From positions 1,922,001 through 1,986,000 of the forward strand of contig NZ_CP092891.1 of assembly GCF_026559675.1 (NCBI RefSeq): a DNA stretch of 64,000 bases, in the 5' to 3' direction. How positions within the stretch are numbered: position 1 is the stretch's first letter; the number at the start of each line of letters is the position of its first letter. The position numbers were made by a program, and so were the translations under genes. Positions 46,305-54,040 of this stretch are shown here, in pieces. Source of the stretch: Microbacterium oxydans (GTDB lineage: Bacteria; Actinomycetota; Actinomycetes; Actinomycetales; Microbacteriaceae). Under the pieces are notes generated by a model. The model made no database searches, was not told the DNA's origin, and saw only the letters and a list, made by a program, of their open reading frames with translations.

Positions 46305-48961
46305 GCGACGTGCAGCTCCTGTGCGATGGCCTCGAGCGCCGCCGGCAGAGCCGACGCGTCCGCGCCGCCGCCCTGTGCGACGTCGTCACGACCGCCACCG
46401 CCACCGCCGAGGACTCCGGCGGCGCGCTTGGCCAGCGCGCCCGCCTTCGCACCGGCGGAGCGTGCGGCATCGTTGGTCGCCACGACCACGACGGGACGCC
46501 CGTTGACGACCGCGCCGAGTGCGACGATGGCCGCATCGGAACCGAGTCGATCGCGGACACCGTTCACGAGATCGCGCACGTCATCGGCCGAGGCCGCCTC
46601 GCCGAGGTTCTGCGCGGCCAGACGGAAGGCGCCGATGCGGGACGCGGCCTCGACGATCGCGGGGATCTGTCCGGCCCGCTCCTTCGCCTCGAACTGGGCG
46701 ATGCGCTTCTCCGCGGCCTTGAGGCTCGCGGAGAGATCGGCGATGCGCTCGGGCAGCTGCTCCCGCGGCGTCTTGAGCGAGCTGGTGAGCTGCGACACGA
46801 TCGCCCGCTCGGCGGCGAGCTCGCGGAAGGCGTCGGCGCCGACGAGCGCCTCGATGCGGCGGTTGGACGCGCCGACCGACGACTCTCCGACGAGGCTGAC
46901 GAGCCCGATCTCGGCGCTCGTGCTGACGTGGGTGCCGGCGCAGAGCTCGCGCGACCAGGGGCCGCCGATGTCGACCATGCGCACCACGTCGCCGTACTTC
47001 TCGCCGAACAGTGCCATGGCGCCGGCGTCCTTCGCCTCGTCGAGCGAGACGATGCGGGTGGTCACCTCGAGGGCGTCCTGCACCGCGCGGTTCGTGATCT
47101 CCTCGATCTCGCTGCGGGTGTCGGCGGAGAGCGCCTGCGACCACGAGAAGTCGAACCGCATGTAGCCGGCACGGTTCAGCGAACCCGCCTGCGTCGCGGT
47201 CGGTCCGAGCGTGTCGCGGAGCGCCGCGTGCACGAGGTGCGTGGCGGAGTGCGCCTGGCGAGCGGCACGACGGTTCGCGGCATCCACCACGGTCGTCGCG
47301 ATATCGTCGACGGCCACGCTGCCCCGCGTCACCTCGACGGTGTGGCTGATCAGACCCGGCACGGGCTTCTGCACGTCGAGCACCTCGAGCACATAGCCCG
47401 GTCCGACGATGGTGCCCTTGTCGGCGACCTGTCCACCGGACTCCGCGTACAGTGTGGTCTCGGCGAGCACGACCTCGGCGATCTGTCCCTCGGACGCGCT
47501 GCGCACGGGGGCGCCGTCGACGAGCAGCCCGAGCACGCGCGACTCGACCTCGAGGGCCGTGTAGCCGTCGAAGCCGGTCTCGCCCAGGGCGCGCAGGTCG
47601 CGGTACACCGACACGTCCGCGAGCTGACGCTTGCGGTTGCGGGCGTCGTCCTTGGCGCGCTGACGCTGCTCCTGCATGAGCGTGTCGAAAGCGGCGCGGT
47701 CGACGTCGAGGCCCGCCTCCTCGGCGACCTCGAGCGTGAGGTCGATCGGGAAGCCGTAGGTGTCGTGCAGCAGGAAGGCCTCGGGTCCGCTCAGGGTCTT
47801 CCCGCCGCCCTTCTTCGTCTCGTCCAGAGCGAGGTCGAGGATCGTGGAGCCGGCGACGAGGGTGCGACGGAACGTCTCCTCCTCGGCGAAGGCGGACGCG
47901 GAGAGCACCGACCAGTCCTTCTCGAGAACCGGGTAGACCTCTTTCATCGCGTCGCGCGACGCGGCGAACAGCTCGGGGAACGTCGGGGCGTCGACGCCCA
48001 GGAGGCGCATGGCGCGCACCGTGCGGCGCATGAGACGACGCAGGATGTATCCGCGTCCCTCGTTGGACGGGCGGACCCCGTCGGAGAGCAGCATGAGCGA
48101 GGAGCGCACGTGGTCAGCGATCACGCGGAACCGGACGTCGTCCTCGTGCGACGCGCCGTAGCGACGGCCCGAGAGCTCCACCGCGCGGTCGAGGACCGGG
48201 CGCACCTGGTCGGTCTCGTACATGTTCTCGACGCCCTGCTTGAGGAACGCGACGCGCTCGAGGCCCATGCCGGTGTCGATGTTCTTCATCGGCAGCTCGC
48301 CGACGATGTCGAACTCCGTCTTCCCGCGGATGTTCTCGATGAAGTCCTGCATGAAGACGAGGTTCCAGATCTCCAGGAAGCGCGTGTCGTCCGCCGCCGG
48401 GCCGCCGTCCTTGCCGTAGGAGGGCCCGCGGTCGAAGAAGATCTCCGAGTCGGGGCCGCCGGGACCGGGCTGCCCCGTGTTCCAGTAGTTGTCGGCGCGG
48501 CCGAGGCGCTGGATGCGCTCCGGCTTCAGACCGATGATGTCCCGCCAGATCGACTCGGCCTCGTCGTCCGTCTCGTAGACGGTGACCCAGAGGTCCTTCT
48601 CGTCGAAGCCCATCCCGCCGTCCGCCTCGGAGCTCGTGAGCAGCTCCCAGGCGTAGCGGATCGCGCCCTCCTTGAAGTAGTCGCCGAACGACCAGTTGCC
48701 GAGCATCTGGAAGAACGTGCCGTGACGGGCGGTGCGACCGACCTCTTCGATGTCGTTGGTGCGGATGCACTTCTGCAGGTCGGCGATGCGCGGATGCGGC
48801 GCGGGGACGACGCCCGTGAGATACGGGATCATCGGCACCATTCCGGCGACGGTGAACAGCAGGGACGGGTCGTCGCTGACCAGCGAGGCGGAGGGGACGA
48901 TGAGGTGGTCGTTCTTCTCGAAGAAGTCGAGGTAACGCTGCGCGATATCCGCAGTTTTCAT
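46301..48961 (-). CDS. alaS: Alanyl-tRNA synthetase
   Basis: 886 residues. The class II catalytic domain starts IAQRYLDFFEKNDHLIVPSA, with LLFTVAGMVPMIPYLTG, RHGTFFQMLGNWSFGDYFKE (motif 2) and GMGLERVAFLKQG (motif 3). The editing domain carries HSATHLVHA and CAGTHVS, the zinc ligands that clear mischarged Ser and Gly. A glycine-rich C-terminal domain (GVLGGGGGGRDDVAQGGG) follows. The ATG at 48959-48961 precedes KTADIAQ; the upstream in-frame extension is rejected. No T-box leader is seen. Confidence 0.98.
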   Translation of the reverse strand: MKTADIAQRYLDFFEKNDHLIVPSASLVSDDPSLLFTVAGMVPMIPYLTGVVPAPHPRIADLQKCIRTNDIEEVGRTARHGTFFQMLGNWSFGDYFKEGAIRYAWELLTSSEADGGMGFDEKDLWVTVYETDDEAESIWRDIIGLKPERIQRLGRADNYWNTGQPGPGGPDSEIFFDRGPSYGKDGGPAADDTRFLEIWNLVFMQDFIENIRGKTEFDIVGELPMKNIDTGMGLERVAFLKQGVENMYETDQVRPVLDRAVELSGRRYGASHEDDVRFRVIADHVRSSLMLLSDGVRPSNEGRGYILRRLMRRTVRAMRLLGVDAPTFPELFAASRDAMKEVYPVLEKDWSVLSASAFAEEETFRRTLVAGSTILDLALDETKKGGGKTLSGPEAFLLHDTYGFPIDLTLEVAEEAGLDVDRAAFDTLMQEQRQRAKDDARNRKRQLADVSVYRDLRALGETGFDGYTALEVESRVLGLLVDGAPVRSASEGQIAEVVLAETTLYAESGGQVADKGTIVGPGYVLEVLDVQKPVPGLISHTVEVTRGSVAVDDIATTVVDAANRRAARQAHSATHLVHAALRDTLGPTATQAGSLNRAGYMRFDFSWSQALSADTRSEIEEITNRAVQDALEVTTRIVSLDEAKDAGAMALFGEKYGDVVRMVDIGGPWSRELCAGTHVSTSAEIGLVSLVGESSVGASNRRIEALVGADAFRELAAERAIVSQLTSSLKTPREQLPERIADLSASLKAAEKRIAQFEAKERAGQIPAIVEAASRIGAFRLAAQNLGEAASADDVRDLVNGVRDRLGSDAAIVALGAVVNGRPVVVVATNDAARSAGAKAGALAKRAAGVLGGGGGGRDDVAQGGGADASALPAALEAIAQELHVA

Positions 48962-49016
48962 AGAGTGCCGGGTGTCCTTGCGTGAAGATGCCGCGCCGGA
49001 GCGCTGCTGCGGTGGT

Positions 49017-49205
49017 TCAGTTCTTGCCCGGCTCCGTGAGCCGTGCCTCCTGCTCGCGGTAGGCGTCGCCGATGATCGCGGTGAACCCGTTGATCCGGGC
49101 GTCGACCTCGGCGAGGATGTCATGACCGCGCGGGTCCTTGTTCATGAAGTGAGCCGCGACGAAGCCGCCGATCACACCGATCAGGAACCACTGCAAGCTC
49201 TTCAT
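49017..49205 (-). CDS. Small membrane protein between rpsD and alaS
   Basis: 62 residues: one N-terminal hydrophobic helix (SLQWFLIGVIGGFVAAHFMN, about 3-22) followed by a soluble stretch DPRGHDILAEVDARINGFTA and a charged tail. The glycine-rich helix resembles YtxH-like or similar small anchored proteins but I cannot assign a family. It lies 55 bases before alaS, has a GGATGA-type upstream site, and follows the rpsD terminator. Function unknown. Confidence 0.65.
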   Translation of the reverse strand: MKSLQWFLIGVIGGFVAAHFMNKDPRGHDILAEVDARINGFTAIIGDAYREQEARLTEPGKN

Positions 49206-49264
49206 GTCGTCATCCTTGCCCTTGATCCGCGAAGGCGCGGTGTCACCATCGTATGCGGAAACGA

Positions 49265-49295
49265 CAGGAGGCGTCGGGAATCCCGACGCCTCCTG
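49265..49295 (-). terminator. Strong hairpin terminator after rpsD
   Basis: CAGGAGGCGTCGGGA (49265-49279) and TCCCGACGCCTCCTG (49281-49295) are perfect inverted repeats around one base. The minus-strand 3' flank TCGTTTCC is modestly T-rich. It lies about 21 bases past the rpsD stop. Confidence 0.85.
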
Positions 49296-49316
49296 CCTGA
49301 TTGCTCTTTCGCTGGA

Positions 49317-49946
49317 TCAGCGAGCCGCGTAGTACTCGACGACGAGCTGCACTTCGCAGATCACGGGGACCTCGGCGCGCTTCGGACGACGGATCAGACG
49401 CGACTGGAGCTTGTCGAGCTCGACCTCGAGGTAGCCCGGAACGGGGGGCAGAACCTCGGCGTGACCGCCGGCTGCTGCCACCTGGAAGGGCTCGGTGCCC
49501 TCGCTCTTGGCCTTGACGTGGATGAGCTGGCCCGGCTTCACGCGGAACGACGGGCGGTCGACGAGCTGGCCGTCGACGAGGATGTGACGGTGCACGACGA
49601 GCTGGCGAGCCTGAGCCGTGGTGCGGGCGAAGCCCGAGCGCACGACGAGAGCGTCGAGACGCATCTCGAGGAGCTCGACCAGGTTCTCACCGGTCAGGCC
49701 GTCCTGACGACGGGCCTCGTTGAACGTGTTGCGCATCTGCTTCTCGCGGATGCCGTACTGCTCGCGCAGACGCTGCTTCTCACGCAGACGGACGGCGTAG
49801 TCGCTGTCGGCCTTGCGCTTGGTGCGGCCGTGCTCACCCGGAGCGTAGGGACGCTTCTCGAGGTAGCGGGCTGCCTTCGGGGTGAGCGGGATGCCGAGGG
49901 CACGGCTCAGACGCACCTTGCGGCGGTCCTGGGACTTCGTGGTCAC
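49317..49946 (-). CDS. rpsD: Ribosomal protein S4
   Basis: 209 residues, full length. It has the basic N-terminus KVRLSRALGIPLTPKAARYL and the S4 RNA-binding domain MRLDALVVRSGFARTTAQARQLVVHRHILVDGQLVDRPSF; this domain is split here by its conserved arginines. S4 starts 30S assembly by binding the 16S 5' domain. It is a lone gene with its own promoter and terminator, away from the alpha operon where rpsD lies in some bacteria. GTG start with AAGGA seven bases upstream. Confidence 0.98.
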   Translation of the reverse strand: MTTKSQDRRKVRLSRALGIPLTPKAARYLEKRPYAPGEHGRTKRKADSDYAVRLREKQRLREQYGIREKQMRNTFNEARRQDGLTGENLVELLEMRLDALVVRSGFARTTAQARQLVVHRHILVDGQLVDRPSFRVKPGQLIHVKAKSEGTEPFQVAAAGGHAEVLPPVPGYLEVELDKLQSRLIRRPKRAEVPVICEVQLVVEYYAAR

Positions 49947-50096
49947 GAAGTTGTCCTTCCGATGACGTGGTCGCGTCTTTCACGACTCACGGACGTATCA
50001 CCCGCGTTCTGCCTTGGAGCGCACGCCGGGGCGCCAGCAAGGTGTGGTGTGAACGAGGAGATGCCCGAGAACTCGGTTTCGAGCCGCTCAAGTCTA
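49947..50096 (-). promoter_or_regulatory. rpsD promoter and ~140-base leader
   Basis: Minus-strand TAGACT at 50091-50096 is a good -10 box. Transcription from it gives a leader of about 140 bases before rpsD. Two short alternative hairpins can form near its 5' end (CCGAG/CTCGG at 50065-50076 and CTCG/CGAG at 50072-50083), which overlap and exclude each other. S4 is known to control its own mRNA in several bacteria, so the leader could do that here; this is inference. Confidence 0.4.
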
Positions 50097-50128
50097 ACAG
50101 ATCGTCGCTCGCGGCCCGATCGGAAGGG

Positions 50129-51514
50129 TCAGCGGTCACCGAGGATGCGACGGATGCGCTCGAGACGCGCCCCGATGTCGCGCTCCGCGCCCAGATTCTT
50201 CGGCTCGTAGTAGCGCCGCCCGTCGAGCTCGTCCGGCAGATACTGCTGGGGCACGATGCCGTACTCGCTGTCGTGCGAGTACACGTAGCCGCGCCCATGT
50301 CCGAGGCGCTTCGCCCCCGGGTAGTGGGCGTCGCGCAGGTGCAGCGGCACACGGCCGAAGCCGCCGGAGCGGATGTCGGCGATCGCGGCGTCGATCCCGA
50401 CGTACGCGGCGTTCGACTTCGCCGTGGTGGCGAGGTACACGGTCGCCTCGGCGAGGGGGATGCGCCCCTCCGGCATCCCGATGAAGGCGACCGCGTCGGC
50501 GGCGGCGACCGCGATGCCGAGCGCGTGGGGGTCGGCGAGGCCGACGTCCTCGGAGGCGGAGATCACCAGACGCCTGGCGATGAAGCGCGGGTCCTCCCCC
50601 GCCTCGATCATGCGCGCGAGGTAGTGCAGCGCCGCGTCCGGATCGGAGCCCCGGATCGACTTGATGAACGCGCTGATGACGTCGTAGTGCTCGTCGCCCT
50701 GCCGGTCGTAGCGCAGCAGCGCCTTGTCGACGGCCTGCGCGACGTCGTCGGCCGACACCTCGGGCACCGCGTCGGGATCCGCCTCGTCGGGATCGGCCTC
50801 GTCGTCGGAGGGCTGATCGGAGTCACCGGTCGACGCGTGGGAGAGCGCGACCGCCGCGCCCGCCTCCAGTCCGGTGAGGGCGCGCCGCGCATCGCCCGAG
50901 GCCAGTCGCACCAGGGAGGAGCGCGCCTCGTCGCTGAGCGTGACCGCGCCGTTGAGCCCTCGGGCATCGGTGACCGCCCGGTCGACGAGGAGCCCGATGT
51001 CGTCGTCGGTGAGCGGCTGCAGGGTCAGGAGCAGGGAACGCGACAGCAGCGGCGAGATGACAGAGAACGACGGGTTCTCGGTCGTCGCGGCGATCAGGAT
51101 GACCCAGCCGTTCTCGACACCGGGAAGGAGCGCGTCCTGCTGCGCCTTCGTGAAGCGGTGGATCTCGTCGAGGAAGAGGATCGTGGTCTGGCCGTACAGG
51201 TCGCGCTGTGTGATCGCCTCCTGCATCACCTCCCGCACGTCCTTCACCCCGGCCGTGATCGCGGAGAGCTCGACGAACCGACGCCCCGAGGAGCGGGCGA
51301 TCGCCTGCGCGAGCGTGGTCTTCCCCGTGCCGGGAGGACCCCACAGGATGATGGACACCGCACCGGGCGAGGTCGCCTCCGGATCCGCGAGAGCCACGAT
51401 GGGCGATCCGGCCCGCAGCAGGTGCCGCTGACCCGCGACCTCGGCGAGGGAGACCGGACGCATGCGCACGGCGAGGGGCGTCTGCCCGGAGAGCAGTGCG
51501 GCAGGGGACGTCAT
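50129..51514 (-). CDS. rarA: Replication-associated recombination protein A (RarA/MgsA)
   Basis: 461-residue AAA+ ATPase acting at stalled replication forks, tetrameric and related to clamp loaders. Walker A is WGPPGTGKTTLAQAIA, Walker B is TILFLDEIHRF, sensor 1 follows in IAATTENPSF. The MgsA C-terminal domain has DEHYDVISAFIKSIRGSDPD and ISASEDVGLADPHAL. Between them lies an acidic insert (about residues 228-255, rich in Asp and Glu: DDEADPDEADPDAVPE) not in most relatives. ATG start; TAGCCT lies exactly six bases before it, so it may be leaderless even though GGAGG abuts the ATG. Confidence 0.95.
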   Translation of the reverse strand: MTSPAALLSGQTPLAVRMRPVSLAEVAGQRHLLRAGSPIVALADPEATSPGAVSIILWGPPGTGKTTLAQAIARSSGRRFVELSAITAGVKDVREVMQEAITQRDLYGQTTILFLDEIHRFTKAQQDALLPGVENGWVILIAATTENPSFSVISPLLSRSLLLTLQPLTDDDIGLLVDRAVTDARGLNGAVTLSDEARSSLVRLASGDARRALTGLEAGAAVALSHASTGDSDQPSDDEADPDEADPDAVPEVSADDVAQAVDKALLRYDRQGDEHYDVISAFIKSIRGSDPDAALHYLARMIEAGEDPRFIARRLVISASEDVGLADPHALGIAVAAADAVAFIGMPEGRIPLAEATVYLATTAKSNAAYVGIDAAIADIRSGGFGRVPLHLRDAHYPGAKRLGHGRGYVYSHDSEYGIVPQQYLPDELDGRRYYEPKNLGAERDIGARLERIRRILGDR

Positions 51515-51520
51515 CCCTCC

Positions 51521-51526
51521 AGGCTA
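51521..51526 (-). promoter_or_regulatory. -10 box for leaderless rarA transcript
   Basis: Minus-strand TAGCCT, six bases (GGAGGG) before the rarA ATG. A pair of 22-base tandem repeats begins two bases upstream and covers the presumed -35 region. Confidence 0.45.
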
Positions 51527-51527
51527 C

Positions 51528-51571
51528 CTGCGGGCCCCGACACTTCGGCCTGCGAGCCCCGGCACTTCGGC
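51528..51571. repeat. Two 22-base tandem repeats upstream of rarA
   Basis: Copies at 51528-51549 and 51550-51571 are directly adjacent and agree at 20 of 22 positions, with core CCCCG(A/G)CACTTCGGC. They sit in the divergent region between rarA and the plus-strand small membrane protein. They may be a protein-binding site or a simple local duplication. Confidence 0.7.
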
Positions 51572-51641
51572 CGATCCCCCGCCTCCCGGTAGGCTCTCAG
51601 GCGACGTCGTGGAGCGGCGTCCGGACGGGAGATTCACGGGC

Positions 51642-51932
51642 ATGGCCGCACGCGGTTCCAAGAACGCACAGGCACGCACCTCGGCGGAGCGCGCGCGACT
51701 GCACACCGCGCGCAACCTCTGGCACGAGGGACAGGTCCGGCGTCGCGTGCGCGACAACACCATCGCCACGGTCGTCGGCGCACTCATCGTCGTCGCCGCG
51801 ATCGTCAGCCAGGTCATGCATGCGCAGGTGACCGCACCGGAACCGGCTCCCTCGCCGTCGCCGTCCGTCCAGCCGACGACGGCTCCGACCGAGTCGCCGA
51901 CCCCCGTCCCCACCGAGACGCCCGCGGAGTGA
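51642..51932 (+). CDS. Small single-pass membrane protein, unknown function
   Basis: 96 residues. A basic, Arg- and Ala-rich N-terminus (~40 residues) leads into one transmembrane helix (about 42-60, IATVVGALIVVAAIVSQVMH) and a ~33-residue tail almost only of Pro, Thr, Ser, Glu and Ala. Positive-inside suggests the basic part is cytoplasmic and the PT-rich tail outside. ATG with GGGAG 10 bases upstream; a GGTAGGCT sequence near 51588 could be its -10. Convergent with the NirB-like gene. Not recognised. Confidence 0.6.
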   Translation: MAARGSKNAQARTSAERARLHTARNLWHEGQVRRRVRDNTIATVVGALIVVAAIVSQVMHAQVTAPEPAPSPSPSVQPTTAPTESPTPVPTETPAE

Positions 51933-51957
51933 CCCCGACTCCACCGGCGTTCCCCGA

Positions 51958-53826
51958 TCAGGGTTCGGCGCCGACGAGTCGATAGCCCCAGCCGTTCGAG
52001 ACGGATACCGTTCCTCGCGACGCCGCGGGAGCCGACGCACGCCTCCCCTGCGCGGAATCGGATCGGCCCGGAGCTTCCGGACGAGTGTCCGGTCGAAGCG
52101 CCGTCGCCGGCCGCGTCTCGTCTGCTGCCCTCTCCCCGTCGCCGGGCGCCAGCCCCGCGGCCGCGAGCCGTTCGATCAGCGGCGCGAGCTGCGCCGGCCG
52201 CGCGCCGTCCAGCTCGATCCCGGCCTCGACGATCCGTGGCTGCAGGCGGAACTCCTCGGCGATCCGGCCCAGCGCGACGAGATCTGCCGGGGAGAGCATC
52301 ATCTCTCGGGTCCGCGGCCGCACCGTCCAGGTTCCGTCCGTCCGGAGAGGCGCCGTGGGACGCACGGCAGCGAGAGGTTCGGCCACCCCGCTCCAGCCCG
52401 CGCGCGAGCGGGCGAGGTCGAGGAGTGCGCGCGCGATCGCGAGCGTGCAGTCGTCGCAGCCGTCGCGTCCGACGAGCGGACGTGCGCTGCTGAACCGGGA
52501 GACGTCGGCGGAGTGCAGGTCCGCGACAAGGCGTGCGTGCGATGCGCCGATGTGGTCGCAGATCCCGAGGCCGTCGGTCGCCCCGTCCCCGGCGGGCAGC
52601 AGCTGAGCCGCCACGTCCGCGCTCACCGGCGACCCGACCGCCGCGCGGAGGGTCTCGTGATCGCCGGTATCGCCGACGAGGATCCCGCCCAGCAGCGTCC
52701 GAGCGTCGTCGCTGAACACGAGCTTCCGGTACACGCCGGCCGCAGTGTCCCGGTGCGTCACGACCTCGACGGCGCCGACGTGGAGCAGTGGGTCGCCGAA
52801 GCTCGCGAACGCGACCCCGCCGAGCGTCGCGTGCACCGATTCGGCGACCCGGAGGAGACGCTCGTCGCCGCCGAGCACGCGTGCGGCCGCCACCTCGCCC
52901 ATCACCTGCGCCGCACCCGCGAAGGACACCTCGCGCTCGTCGAGCCTGGCCACCTCCCCGATCGCGAGGATGTGCGGGTCGGACGTCCCGCAGCCGTCGT
53001 CGATGACCACGCCCCCGCGAGGATCCACGGCGAGGCCGGCGTTGCGGGCCAGCTCGTCGCGCGGACGCACACCGACGGTGAAGACCACGACGTCCGCGCG
53101 TTCGAAAGTGCCGTCCTGGAACTCGAGGGCGGTGACGGCACCCGACTCATCGGGGTCGAGGCGCGTCGTGCGGGTGCGCGTGCGCACGGTCACGCCCTGC
53201 GCTTCCACGGCCGCGCGGACGGTGCTCGCGGCGACCGGATCGAGGTGCGCGGACAGGAGGCGATCCGGATACTGCACGACCGTCGTGGAGACGCCCATCC
53301 CGCTCAGCGCGAGCGCCGCCCGCAGGCCGTGCAGCCCACCGCCGATCACGGCGCCACGGAGCGGACGGCCGCGCTCACGGCTGCGGGACGCCACGAAGTC
53401 CCGCACCGCCTCCGCGTCCTCGATCGAGCGGAACACGAAGCATCCCGGGAGTTCCGAGCCCTCGACGGCGACCCGCGCCGCGTACGACCCCGTGGCCAGG
53501 ACGAGGGTGTCGTACGCATAGGTGCGTCGGGAACGCGTCCGCACCGTGCGGCGGGCGCGGTCGATGTGCAGCACCCGCTCGTCGCGGATCAGACGCACGC
53601 GATCGTCGCGGAGCACCGCCCGGTCGAGCTCGAGCTCCGCGGGATCGGCACCGGAGAGGAGGCTCGTGAGCGCGGACCGGTCGTACGGCCCACGGCCCTC
53701 CTCGCCGATCATCGTCACGCGCACCGGGGCGCCGGGGTCGCGGAGCAGACACGCGACGAACCGGTGCGCCGCGACCCCCGCTCCCACGACCAGGATGCGG
53801 CGCGCCGAGGATGCGGTCTCTGTCAT
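51958..53826 (-). CDS. NirB-like FAD oxidoreductase lacking the siroheme domain
   Basis: 622 residues. Residues ~8-320 are a two-dinucleotide FAD/NAD(P)H reductase: ILVVGAGVAAHRFVACLL and GAVIGGGLHGLRAALAL, then ILAIGEVA. Residues ~420-465 match a BFD-type [2Fe-2S] region but read C423-D-H425 and C457-D-D-C460, so one of the four usual cysteines is His. Residues ~498-560 (TWTVRPRTREMMLSPADLVA) resemble the nitrite/sulfite reductase ferredoxin half-domain. The following 4Fe-4S/siroheme part of NirB is absent; instead ~60 disordered Ala/Arg/Pro residues end the protein. It is thus not a nitrite reductase by itself. A GlnR-type box lies upstream. Partner and electron acceptor unknown. Confidence 0.82.
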   Translation of the reverse strand: MTETASSARRILVVGAGVAAHRFVACLLRDPGAPVRVTMIGEEGRGPYDRSALTSLLSGADPAELELDRAVLRDDRVRLIRDERVLHIDRARRTVRTRSRRTYAYDTLVLATGSYAARVAVEGSELPGCFVFRSIEDAEAVRDFVASRSRERGRPLRGAVIGGGLHGLRAALALSGMGVSTTVVQYPDRLLSAHLDPVAASTVRAAVEAQGVTVRTRTRTTRLDPDESGAVTALEFQDGTFERADVVVFTVGVRPRDELARNAGLAVDPRGGVVIDDGCGTSDPHILAIGEVARLDEREVSFAGAAQVMGEVAAARVLGGDERLLRVAESVHATLGGVAFASFGDPLLHVGAVEVVTHRDTAAGVYRKLVFSDDARTLLGGILVGDTGDHETLRAAVGSPVSADVAAQLLPAGDGATDGLGICDHIGASHARLVADLHSADVSRFSSARPLVGRDGCDDCTLAIARALLDLARSRAGWSGVAEPLAAVRPTAPLRTDGTWTVRPRTREMMLSPADLVALGRIAEEFRLQPRIVEAGIELDGARPAQLAPLIERLAAAGLAPGDGERAADETRPATALRPDTRPEAPGRSDSAQGRRASAPAASRGTVSVSNGWGYRLVGAEP

Positions 53827-53862
53827 CGTGCTCCTGTCGACCGGAAGGCTGTCGTCCTCGCG

Positions 53863-53868
53863 ACGATA
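53863..53868 (-). promoter_or_regulatory. -10 box of NirB-like gene
   Basis: Minus-strand TATCGT fits TAnnnT, about 36 bases before the ATG, with AGGAGC as ribosome-binding site. The GlnR-type box lies ten bases upstream, over the -35 position. Confidence 0.4.
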
Positions 53869-53878
53869 GGAGCCTCAT

Positions 53879-53894
53879 GTTTCCCGCATGTGAC
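53879..53894 (-). promoter_or_regulatory. GlnR-type nitrogen-control box
   Basis: Minus strand reads GTCAC, six bases, then GAAAC, which fits the actinobacterial GlnR site gTnAC-n6-GaAAC at all conserved bases. It is 53-68 bases before the NirB-like start codon. No second box was found next to it. GlnR regulates nitrogen genes in response to ammonium limitation. Confidence 0.55.
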
Positions 53895-53984
53895 GGCGGG
53901 TGTGTCCTCCGGCGAACGTTCTCCTCACAGATCGGTAACGGTCGGGTCCGCTCCGGCGGCCTCACCCCGGGCGCTCCGTCGTAC

Positions 53985-53990
53985 TAGGCT
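53985..53990 (+). promoter_or_regulatory. -10 box of DUF349 gene
   Basis: TAGGCT, about 50 bases before the GTG start and preceded by TAC. AAGGAG lies close to the start codon. The rest of the divergent gap holds nothing else I can name. Confidence 0.4.
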
Positions 53991-54040
53991 GAGCCTCGTC
54001 CTTTCCGCCTCCCGCGGCCCTACCGCGCAAGGAGAATCAC

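Noticed and set aside
48962..49016. T-box leader before alaS
   Set aside because: The gap is 55 bases, far too short for a T-box, and has no T-box sequence.
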